Shown: in pieces, positions 1 to 9,223 of the stretch
Numbering within the stretch: the first letter of the stretch is position 1
Layout of the letters: each line of letters opens with the position of its first letter
Assembly (NCBI RefSeq): GCF_002878395.1
Contig: NC_061119.1
Coordinates: forward strand, 46,070,131-46,134,130
Source: Capsicum annuum
Lineage: Eukaryota > Streptophyta > Magnoliopsida > Solanales > Solanaceae
Length of the DNA: 64,000 bases
Reading direction: 5' to 3'
Translations under genes and position numbers: made by a program
Notes under the pieces: model-generated
What the model was told of the DNA's origin: nothing
Seen by the model: the letters and a program-made list of their open reading frames with translations, nothing else
Database searches by the model: none

Positions 1-1110
1 GTACAATGTAGCCCATTAATTGATAGAATTGTAGCAAGAATCTCTTCTTGGACAACAAAATACCTATCCTATGCAAGAAGGCTTCAGTTAATACAATCTG
101 TGTTGACTGGCATCAAAATATATTGGTTTGCTCACTATCCCAGCCAAGGTGCTAAAGATCATTGAAAGTTATTGTAGAAGCTACTTATAGTATGAAGGCA
201 ATGTCATCACAAAGAAAGCTTTAGTTGCGTGGGACAAAGTATGTTTACCAAAGAATGTTGGAGGAGTAAACATTCTAAGAATTACAAAGTGGAATAAAAC
301 CGCAATAACTAAGTTATGCTGGGATATAGCTGCTAAGAAAGATGCATTATGGATCAAGTGGATTCGTGCATATTACATCAAATGAGTTAATTTTCAATAA
401 GTTGCTACCCCGAAGCAAGCAGCATGGCTTATTAGGAAGATATTTGACAACAGAGGAGTCCTTCTGGCAACACAGAGGAACTTAGATCCCAAGGGTAAGA
501 TCACAAGATAAATATATCACCAGCTACTGGAAAATGAAGAAAGTAAAAGATGGAAAGGGATGATGTTTTACAACTATGCCCAACCAAAAGCCATCTTTAT
601 TTTGTGACTACATTTACATGGAAGGATGATGACCAAGGATCGATTAACTAAATGGGGCATTGAAGTGGTTTCGAAATGTGTTTTTTGTCAACAAGAAGAA
701 TAAACAAACCAACACTTATTTACCATATATGCTAGCGTCAAAACAACCTGGGCTAGCACTCTAAGGTGGCTGCTGGTAAAAGAACCACAATGTACATCCT
801 GGAGAAGACAACTAGAATGGATCGTGTAGCGAACAAAAGAAAAAACAAGCAGAGCCCTTCTTTTCAAAATGGCTTACATAGAATTCATATATTGCATATG
901 GCAAGAGCGCAATCAACGAGTGTTTGAGGAAAAGAGAAAACAGTCCGAGCAAGAAGCAAGTGAAATAGTGTATTCATGTTGTATAGATGTGTAGCATGCT
1001 GTTAGAAGAGAGGTGAAATGGCAAACTGAGTAGTAGCTGGTTGAGTCATAAATTAGTTACAGTTATGTATTTCCTACTTGGTGATTAATAAAATGTTAGT
1101 TACCAAAAAA
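1..1110 (+). pseudogene. LINE (L1/RTE-like plant non-LTR retrotransposon), 3' end, decayed
   Basis: Translation of the plus strand, with frame changes, gives the C-terminal part of a plant LINE ORF2. It starts just after the reverse transcriptase core (residues like ISSWTTKYLSYARRLQLIQS), followed by the stretch ALVAWDKVCLPKNVGGVNI and a zf-RVT region (GRMMTKDRLTKWGIEVVSKC then C-x2-C). Several in-frame stops show the copy is dead. The window begins inside the element, so the endonuclease and catalytic RT motifs are not visible. The element ends near 1110 in an A-rich tail after an AATAAAATG stretch, as expected for a LINE 3' end. Family assignment is by motif memory; the exact clade is not resolved. 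Confidence 0.85.
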
Positions 1111-1539
1111 ATAATAATTAATTTTTTAATTCAAAATTTTTATTATAATATTTTTAACTTTGTCTTAAAATTTCTTTAATACTGTCTTAAAAATTGCTAC
1201 ATGGCTATTATAATAGCTTGACACGTGGCATCTTGTCTTGCTTATGTTTTGCTTTTATATATATATATTGATATTATTATTTTAATAGTTTTTTATCTTT
1301 CCCTAATATATAAATAAATTATATTTAAATATATTTTATAACATTTAAATTTTATAAGAGATAAGTTTGAAATAGTATAAATCTATTAGAACTCTTTAAT
1401 TATTAGTTTCTATTTTAAGATAATGAAAATCTTTTTTGTAAAAGGATAATTTATTCAAATTCAAATACTTAATTTTTCAGTTGAAAATTTTTATTACAAT
1501 ATTTTTAACTTTGTCTTAAGTTAAATCCTATAATACATC
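1111..1539. repeat. AT-rich spacer with a 50-bp imperfect direct repeat
   Basis: There is no coding potential. Two imperfect copies of an AT-rich segment reading ...TTTTTAACTTTGTCTTAA lie at about 1120-1167 and 1470-1519, 350 bases apart. They bracket a stretch that contains GACACGTGGCA (a G-box core) and an (AT)n tract near 1255-1270. The repeats could be old target or terminal duplications, or sub-repeats of an unrecognised AT-rich element. Confidence 0.45.
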
Positions 1540-2563
1540 TAGACAAGTTTGTGAAGATTTTGTAAGCGCGTTAAATTGGGAAATACAAGGTTGTGAGAGA
1601 GATTTAGAAAATAATATTTCAGGAATAAAGTGGCTTAAGGAACGGATTAAGAGAAAATCTTATCAATTAGGATAATAAATGCCAATAAGATATATTGAGT
1701 GTATTAGAGAAATACAACGTCAATAATATAGAGAATTTGCTTATAAACATCAACTTGTAAAAATTCGGAAACACTTTGTAGAAAGATTAGAGTTGTTAAA
1801 TAAAGAAATAAGAAACCTAGAAATAGATATTTTAAATTTTAAAGAAACAGATGAAATAATTACCATAACAGCTAACTATTATAAAAAAAGCATTAATTAG
1901 TGAACAATCTAGGCTGATAGAAAATATACAAGAAGTAGAATTGGATATAACCTATACAAATAATAGATTGAAATATCAAACTAAGCTAAGCAAAAAATAC
2001 CTTAACTTAAACCACTTAGGATAACAAGATAGCTTCGTTAAAACACCTCGATTACCTAGATCTTATATTTCAACCAGAAAAGAAATATAGAGTATTAATA
2101 GATAACTCCACTATAAGGTGTAATTTCAACCAGGGTGAACATATTTTACATTCAGAAGATAAACAATATAATACAATAATAGACTTTTTGATAAATTCAA
2201 GCGAAAAAAATTCAGGAAAAGGATAATAGTATAATAAGAATTTTAGAAGAAATAGAAGTTACTCAGAATAAACATAAAAAGACACTAGATAAGATAGAAC
2301 AAAATTTAAATTATTTAAAGTCACAAGAAGTAGAAATAGACAGAAAAATTCAGTATTTAAATCACAAGTTTAATTTAGAAAAAATACCTACAAAATTAGA
2401 AATTGAAAAACTAATAAAAACCATAATTGAAAGACATAAAGAATTGGAAGTAAAAACAACTCAACTAATATCTAAGCTTGTAGAACAAGTAGAAAATATA
2501 ACAACAGAAATCAAAGATTTGCAAGAAATAACAAAAAGATTAGAAGAAATATCACTTTCATGA
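1540..2563 (+). pseudogene. Pararetroviral ORF1 remnant (coiled-coil protein)
   Basis: This is broken coding sequence upstream of ORF2. Readable pieces are separated by stops and frameshifts: 1540-1675, 1680-1900, 1900-2025, and a longer coiled-coil-like piece from about 2222 to 2563. They are rich in Lys, Glu, Ile and Leu. The last piece ends in TGA at 2561-2563, overlapping the ATG of the next ORF (ATGA). That one-base-offset stop/start is typical of ORF1/ORF2 in badnaviruses and tungroviruses, where ORF1 is a small protein of unclear function. The product was probably about 200-300 residues. No enzymatic motif is visible. The identity is inferred mainly from position. Confidence 0.6.
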
Positions 2564-2970
2564 GTGAAGAAGATATAAATTATAGTAAAGCACTAGAAAA
2601 ATCAAGAAATTATCATAGCGAACCAGAAGGATTATCTAAGTATATACCTTCAAGTCAAACAGATAAAATTTTACTAAAACAAAATAATACCATAATAGAG
2701 TTATTATTAGACTTACACAAAAAGATAGACATCTTAATTAAAGGCAAAGAAACTCAAAAACCTCTCCAGGAAGAACCAGAATTACCCGAACTACATAAGA
2801 ACATAGACATCTTAATAAAAAATAAAGAAGTCCAACCAAAAAATAACTTTGAAATAGACGAACTTATTAACCAATTAAAACGAATTGAATCAACTCCTAA
2901 ACAAGAACGAAAAAATATAATAAGAAAACCACAAAAATGGACTTTCTATCAAATAGACGGAGAACCATAG
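2560..2970 (+). CDS. Pararetroviral ORF2, small coiled-coil virion-associated-like protein (136 aa)
   Basis: This is an intact 136-residue ORF whose ATG overlaps the ORF1 stop. It is very polar and predicted helical. A 13-residue unit occurs twice (residues 52-64 LHKKIDILIKGKE and 78-90 LHKNIDILIKNKE), suggesting an internal duplication in a coiled coil. The C terminus is basic (about 115-128), as in badnavirus ORF2 proteins, which bind nucleic acid and associate with virions. It overlaps the following movement-coat ORF by 34 bases. It is the only undamaged viral ORF, which may simply reflect its short length. Expression is not implied. Confidence 0.7.
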   Translation: MSEEDINYSKALEKSRNYHSEPEGLSKYIPSSQTDKILLKQNNTIIELLLDLHKKIDILIKGKETQKPLQEEPELPELHKNIDILIKNKEVQPKNNFEIDELINQLKRIESTPKQERKNIIRKPQKWTFYQIDGEP

Positions 2971-5426
2971 AAAATAATGAAAGACAAGGAGAAGAAAGAC
3001 AAAGAATAAGTTTTTCAGAGAATAGAATAGGAAATAATAATATATTATCTAGAATATGCAGAAGACAACCTAATATGGAGCAGAACCAAGAACTTAACGA
3101 AATAATAGATGTAGACAAAGATTTACAAATTTTCCAACAACATCAATTAAAATTATTAAATCCTAAAACACTATATAACGCCGGATATTTTTCTACAGAC
3201 AATCAGTTATATAGACATTATAGAGAAGAACAAATATCGGCTATAGGAGAAGATTTTAAAATACTAGATTTAGTAAATGCTAATTCCTTAAGACATCTAA
3301 AAAATAATAGAATGATATTGATGCATATGGGTTTAATTGTTATAGGAATAAAAGGTCTAACTAGAAAAAATCTAGGATCCAAAGTATTAATAACAATATA
3401 TGATGATCGATGGTCAGACATTAAGAAGTCAATAATAGGATTAACTGAAGTAGATATGACAAATAATGGAGGAATATTCTATATAAGTCCAGACTTCCTA
3501 ATGAACTTAAAAGAATTTGAAAAAAACATTAAAATAGGAATCCAAACTAAAGGGTACGAAGAAATGACTAGTGGAAATAATTTATTAATGTGCATAGGTT
3601 TTATTGGAAAATTAACTTTAAGTAGTAATACAAAATTTAAACTAAAAGTAAATCATGTAGTTGAAATAATGGAAAATAAAGGCATAAGTTTAATAAAACC
3701 AATAAAAATAGACCCCGAAATATATGCAGGTTTAGAATGGAATTTAAACAAATTTACTAAACCAAAAATTTTTACACCAGACTCTCATCTATTATATACT
3801 ACAAGTAAAGGAGAAACTTCGGTCAGGTTTACGGATTATAATTACACAACTAAAAGAAATTTAGACGATGATGAAACAGAGAGTAATATCGAAACAGAAA
3901 GCAAGTTTATGAATATAGAAGTCCTACAAGAAAGATATGAAGTAGACATGGCCACAGAAAAGGCTGAAAACTTAGCAGAAGAATATAAATATATAACTTT
4001 TAAATGTAAAGGATGTCAAAAGGACGACATGAAAATAGAAGAATGTATAGAACATTTTAAAAACTGCTTAGAGAGAAGTGATAATTTAGGATATAGAAAT
4101 AACAAATCAGTCCTTGAAAGAAAAGATGAAGACACAATCTCTATATTAAGTTCTACCATCAGTTATAAAGAACTAGCAGAATTAGAACCAACTAGCTCCT
4201 TAAGTGCTAGCCCATTCCAACAAACAAACCCTAATCCCCAACCAATAGATTATAGTACAGACAATGTACCTAGAAGACCAGCAATTAGGATAAACCCAGA
4301 TACAGAGCTTAGAGGAGATAATATAAAACCAGCAAGAAAAAGAATGTCAATAGAAGAACCAATTAAACTACAAGAAGGAGGAAGCAAAGGTAAAATTCTG
4401 AATATAGCAGCACATGATCCCCAAATGTGGGATACAGTGATAGACTTATGGAAAGGAATAGTAGCTGCAGATTACTTAAGACATTATACAGAAACAAAAA
4501 CGGAAACAATGTATAAATAGTTAGAAACCTTCTTAGGGGAATCTGCAAAAGCTACATGGGAAAGTTTTAACACAAACTGTCCATATGATTTCCAGGTTTT
4601 ATTAAGTATGGGACCAAATTCCTATAATTTCACAAACAAAATGCATATGTTATTAACTGAAAAAGATCCAAATAGTGGATTATTAGCACTACAAAAGGAA
4701 GCATTAATCAAACTAGAACAATTAAGTATTTCGCATTGGGTATATATAAAGAAATTCCTACAAGACTATTTTTATTATTGCACCGTCAGCGGAAATACTT
4801 TTAATGAAGAATTAGGCAAAAAATTATTCAATAAATTACCTGGAGCCTTAGGAAGAGAAATAGAAGATAGATGGTATAAAAGAGATGGGGTAGTAGCCAA
4901 CCCAAATTTAAAATGGACAATAGGACATAGAACACAACATATAATGGATATATTAACAGAAAAATGTACAAACATACAAATACAAAAACAATTAAAAAGA
5001 AATGAAATGAATTTCTGTAAATCTGTTATCTAGACAACCCAGAATTACGATAAAAAACAATACAGAAAATATAAGAAGAAACATAATCAAAAACCATATA
5101 GTCGTAATCAATACTTCTTAAGAAAATCAAAAGCTAAAAAACCATGGTTAAATAGAGATAGACATGTTAGGAAATATAGAAATGATAGAAATTATAAAAA
5201 CAAATTAGAATGCTATACTTGTGGAAGCATCGACCATTTAGCTAATGTATGTCCTAAAAGAAATAATAATAGAACTAGAAATTCTCAACTAATAGAGGAT
5301 TTCCAAGAAACTTTATTAAATGTAGACGAATACATGTCAGATACAGAAAGTATATACTCAATAATAAGTATTGATATAAATGATAAAGATAATCCTGATA
5401 CCAGGTATCATGCTGAAAACAAATAA
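2937..5426 (+). pseudogene. Pararetroviral movement protein-coat protein ORF with CCHC zinc knuckle
   Basis: One reading frame runs from ATG 2937 to TAA 5424-5426, broken by in-frame TAG codons at 4518-4520 and 5031-5033. Residues about 80-320 resemble the 30K-type movement region of badnaviruses (YNAGYFSTDNQLYRHYREEQ, then MHMGLIVIGIKGL and the DRW motif). A Cys/His cluster, C-x2-C-x9-C-x2-H-x3-C, follows near residue 355. The coat region spans the TAG codons, and a CCHC knuckle (C-x2-C-x4-H-x4-C) sits at 5211-5252 after a Lys/Arg/Asn/Tyr-rich basic stretch. The tail is acidic. In monopartite badnaviruses the frame would continue into protease and RT; here it ends on a stop 48 codons or more past the knuckle, 12 bases from the converging polymerase ORF. 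Confidence 0.85.
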
Positions 5427-5444
5427 GTGAGATTAAACTTATTT
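5421..5444. other. Junction of convergent viral blocks: 8-bp inverted repeat spanning both stop codons
   Basis: AAATAAGT at 5421-5428 and ACTTATTT at 5437-5444 form a perfect 8-bp inverted repeat with an 8-base loop. The TAA of the movement-coat ORF (5424-5426) lies in the left arm and the minus-strand stop of the polymerase ORF (5439-5441) lies at the right arm. The minus strand also reads AATAAATAAATAAG just before its stop, giving AATAAA-type polyadenylation signals. The repeat could be the scar of an inversion or a compact bidirectional 3' end. Confidence 0.6.
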
Positions 5445-7041
5445 ATTTATTCCCAGTTGTAGTCTACTTAACTGGTTTGCTAATTCGTTTTCTTTACCTT
5501 TTATATGTTCAAATACTATATTCTTGTAGACAGATATGGTGTCTGTAAAATTTAGCCATCTTCTTCTACTACTAGTTTTATCATTTATTTTTTGATGAAA
5601 TTTAACTATAGCTTCACAATCTGTTCTAACTAAAATTTCTTCTTTATTTAGAATATATAATTTGAAACTATTTAACCCGTATATTATAGCTAATACTTCT
5701 AGGTCTATAGCACTCATTTTTCCTTTTTCTTTATATGCCCCACTCTGATATCCACATATTTGTTCTTCATTTTTATTACTGTATTTATTAGGTCGTGCTT
5801 TTAAGATAGCTCCCCATCCTAAATCACTTCCATCTATTTGAATGATTAAATAATCTGATTCTAATGGAATTTTTAGATCTGGAATATTTTTAATTTTTTC
5901 TTTTATTTTTTGGATTAATTTAATGTCTTCTATATTGAAATTTTTCTGCCCTTTACTACCTGTCTTTGCGTATAATGGTCCTGCTATTTTTCCTAAGTCT
6001 TGAATAAAATTTCTTGCATAATTTACTAATCCTAGAAATTTTTGTAAATCTTTTGTCTTTTCTAATTTATCTGGCATTTCTAATACCTTCTTTGCAATGT
6101 GTGGTTGGAGTTTTACTTTTCCATTTCCTAAAGTTATTCCTAAAAAATTAATATAAGTCTTACATAATTCCATTTTCTTTTTACTTATAATTATTCCATG
6201 TTTAACAAATGATCTGAAAATTATTTGTAAGTGTCCTAAGTGTTCTTGCATATTTTGACTGAATACCAAAATATCATCTACATATACTAATATGAAATGT
6301 TTATATTCTCCAAATATGTTATCCATCTTTCGTTGAAAAATGGGTGGAGCTGTCTTTAACCCAAACGGCATAACTAACCATTCAAAATGTCCACCTGGAC
6401 ATGTGAATGCCGTCCATTCTATGCTGTCTGGGTGCATTTCGACTTGCTAGTAACCTGACTTACAGTCAAATTTACTATATATCTTTTTATTTTGAATTCC
6501 ATTAATTAACTCACTTTTATCTGGTAGTTTATATGCATCTGTTTGGGTGTTATCATTTAATCTTTTATAGTTAATTACCATACGAGCTTTACCTCTTATT
6601 TGTTCACTATGATTTCTTACCATAAATGTAGTCGATCTATGTCTAGAGGTAGATCTTCTTATTACTTATAATTGTAAAAGTTCCTTTATTTGTATATCAA
6701 ACTCTTTAGTATCTTCATTAGTTGCTTCTATAGGTACTGTTTTTATAGTGTATTCCGAATTAATTATATCTAATTTATACATTATCTCGTTAGCGACCCA
6801 ATGGGCTAACGGACTTTCTCCTATTATTTCCATTCTATCTAATATAGATATTATATTTTCTAAGTCTTTTGGACTATTTATTATTCCTATTTTATCCTAT
6901 TCCTTTTCTAAAATTATAGAACTGAGTTTCTATACTTATTAGGGTATAGTCTTTTTCTATATCTGTTAAGCATTCTTGTCCTTCTGCATTAAACAGAGTA
7001 TGATTTCTAACTTCTTCTAGGTTTTCTTTTATATTTTTGTT
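5439..7041 (-). pseudogene. Pararetroviral reverse transcriptase-RNase H, decayed
   Basis: On the minus strand the RT fingers and palm are readable from about 6900 (ESPLAHWVANEIMYKLDII, then GKARMVINYKRLND) to YVDD in the 332-codon open part starting at ATG 6435-6437 (HPDSIEWTAF, EWLVMPFGLKTAPPIFQRKM). RNase H follows, with IQIDGSDLGWG, the Glu helix and VRTDCEA. The usual last catalytic Asp of the LADxLSR motif is Asn here (LANQLSR). Breaks: a frameshift near 6900, TAA at 6666-6668 and TAG at 6447-6449. The upstream part is in the same frame as the protease block, so protease and RT were once one polyprotein. ORF ends at 5439. Confidence 0.9.
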
Positions 7042-7976
7042 TTATTTTGACAGGTTGCTATTTTGGCATTGATTGTTTTGGCAATTGTCGCAACATGGTT
7101 CTGGAAGCAATCTTGTTTTATGTGTGTTTAGTGTTCTATATACTGTTGGCAATGTTACTGTTTGTACTGGTGTATAAGTTAAATTTTTAAAGAGCATTAT
7201 TCCATCTCTTGTTAAGAGACATCCTCCTTTATTCTGTATACAAAATCTTAGTCCGATAACAAAATCTGATCCTATATTTAAATCTCTTGCTAATATTTTA
7301 TTAACATTGTAAACTGGGTTATAGAATTTATTGCATGTATTTAAAAAACTTATTTGTGCTTTTTCTATGTAATAATTGTAGATATTTTGTGATCCATCCA
7401 TTTGAGTGGCTGTTATAGGTCTTTCAAGTACTTTTAGTAAATGTTCCGGTACTATTTCTTTATTGATTAAACAGCTAGTACATCCGGGATCTACTAATGC
7501 TAGAGTTTCTATTTCTACATCTTTTATTTTAATTTTTACTAAAACTTTTATGGTAGAGAATTCTTTATCTTCGTTGCATATTAGACTAGTGTCATTATTT
7601 TCTAAATTCATAAGTTCTGCTTCTAGTTTTTCTAAATGTACCGCCTCTTGTGTATCTGTTTCTTCTATGGCGATTTTGGTTTTTCCTTTTTCTAGAATAG
7701 TTAATCTTTGTTCTAAATCATTTACTCTGGTTTCTAAAGTAGACACCCTTAGATTTAGGATTTGATTATTCGTATATTTTTGTCCGTTATTTATTTCGGG
7801 TTCTACTTGTATTTTTAATGTGTTTTCTATACAATTTATACATGCTTCTAAGTAACATTTTTTTGCATTTAGTTCTATTGTCTTTACTTGGATACCAATT
7901 ACATATACGACATCTATTACTGTCTGGACCTTTATTTCTTTGGAATTCATGTATACATTCTTGAGTAATATTCATT
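7042..7976 (-). pseudogene. Pararetroviral Cys-rich region and aspartic protease
   Basis: Two overlapping minus-strand frames form one broken product. The first starts at ATG 7973-7975 and holds the first part of a Cys cluster; the second carries the rest. Across a frameshift in the A/T run near 7858-7864 the spacing is C-x2-C-x11-C-x2-C-x4-C-x2-C, the second Cys motif known from badnaviruses and tungroviruses. A Lys/Glu coiled coil follows, then the retropepsin motif LALVDPGCTSCLI, where Pro replaces the usual Thr or Ser of D-T/S-G. The frame ends at TAA 7042-7044, but viral sequence continues in frame for about 50 codons, so that stop is probably a lesion. Confidence 0.85.
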
Positions 7977-8853
7977 AATTCTTATATATAATTATAATTA
8001 TTTTAGTTGTAGTTATGACATTTAATAACAACAATCATAAAATGAGAAATAAATATATGTGAAAATGTATATGAAGGAAGAGCAAGAGACGTATGCATTA
8101 CTGTTGAAATTATGAGAGGAGAGCAAGGTCATGTTTTGTTGGAATAATTATATAAAGAGATTCATGCAATATTGTTACTTGTAAGATTTATTTTTACTTC
8201 TCCCATGATTAATTCATTATTTTTACCTCTGGCTCATTATTCATCCAAAAATTCATGACGTATATCATGGAGCTTTGCTTTGAAAAAGGTAAGCTTTATT
8301 AATCTTAATCAATCTTTCTGATATACATATTAATTTTAGCCTAAATATTAGAATATTCTAAGTAAATTTCTAAAAATTTTCATTTATCGTGAAAGATGTT
8401 CATCGTTTTTAGTAAAATGAGGTGTGTTCTTTTGAGAAACAATGAGTTGTATATTAAGATCAAGAACAAATATTGAAAGTAATGTGTAATTTTTTATAAT
8501 GAATTTATTGTTGCCTCACTAAAAAGATTGATATGATTCTAGGAATAAGATCACATAATATCAACTTAAATTTTAAAATTAAAACATCACACAAATTTGA
8601 AGAACAAAACTTTTACATATATCACAAATAATTATAGATTTTTTAAACGATTGATACAAATTAAACAAGTAGACAATTAGTATAAAATAAAAAATTGTGA
8701 ATTGATTGTTCTACCTTCCTTCCCAAAAGAGAAAAGTTGTTGAAAGACCATTGATATAGATTAAGTTACTTGTACCTTTCATTTTTGTAAGAGGAGAATT
8801 TGATAGTTTCTCTACCATTTTAATTATTTATCTCTTTGAATTTATAGGAGATA
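7977..8853. other. AT-rich non-coding stretch, possibly viral intergenic sequence at its left
   Basis: No gene was seen. The first 300 bases may be pararetroviral leader or intergenic DNA, because they abut the protease start and hold a TATA-like site. The rest is anonymous AT-rich DNA. Confidence 0.35.
8149..8157 (+). promoter_or_regulatory. Possible TATA box of a pararetroviral-type promoter
   Basis: TATATAAAG is followed by AGATTCATGCAATATTG. Caulimoviridae promoters have TATATAA-type boxes in the intergenic region. It points rightward, away from the protease-RT block, so its link to the virus is uncertain. Confidence 0.25.
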
Positions 8854-9223
8854 ATGGTTGAGGTTTGAGATGGTAAGAAGATCCCTTAATTAAGAAAAAA
8901 TTGATTATTTAAAATCTTGTAATAAAATTAGGAGAAAAAAAGGAAGTAAATCATAATTAAAAGCTTAGAAGACTATTTTCCTTTTTTAGAATCTATTTTT
9001 TCAAAAAATCTCATTTTTAAAAATTGATCTGTAATATATTTAAAAGTTCAAAAATTATGGTTGAGGCCTTGAGATGGAAAGAGGATCCCTTAATTAATAA
9101 AAAAACTGATTATTTGAAATTTTGTAATAAATTAGGAGAAAAGAGAGGAAGTAAGTCGTATTAAGAGGCCAAAAGGCCATTTACCTTTTTTTAGATTTTT
9201 TTTAAATGTCCTCATTTTTAAAT

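Larger units (their letters stand above)
1540..7976. mobile_element. Endogenous pararetrovirus locus (Caulimoviridae), two convergent blocks
   Basis: Two blocks of viral coding sequence meet tail to tail. Block A (plus strand, 1540-5426) carries ORF1, ORF2 and a movement-coat ORF with a CCHC knuckle. Block B (minus strand, 7976-5439) carries a Cys-rich region, aspartic protease, reverse transcriptase and RNase H. Gene order, the ATGA overlap of ORF1 and ORF2, and the spacing of the second Cys motif place it near badnaviruses and the rice tungro bacilliform virus group. Every long ORF contains stops or frameshifts except ORF2, so this is a fossil. I found no tRNA-Met primer site (TGGTATCAGAGC) on either strand. 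In a single-component relative all these domains would lie on one strand. Confidence 0.85.

Noticed and set aside
6748..7765. Plus-strand ORFs at 6748-6942 and 7406-7765
   Set aside because: They are antisense shadows of the viral RT and protease, which have clear motifs on the minus strand.
1540..7976. A functional, activatable virus
   Set aside because: Multiple stops and frameshifts, opposite-strand arrangement and no visible primer binding site; this is a fossil.
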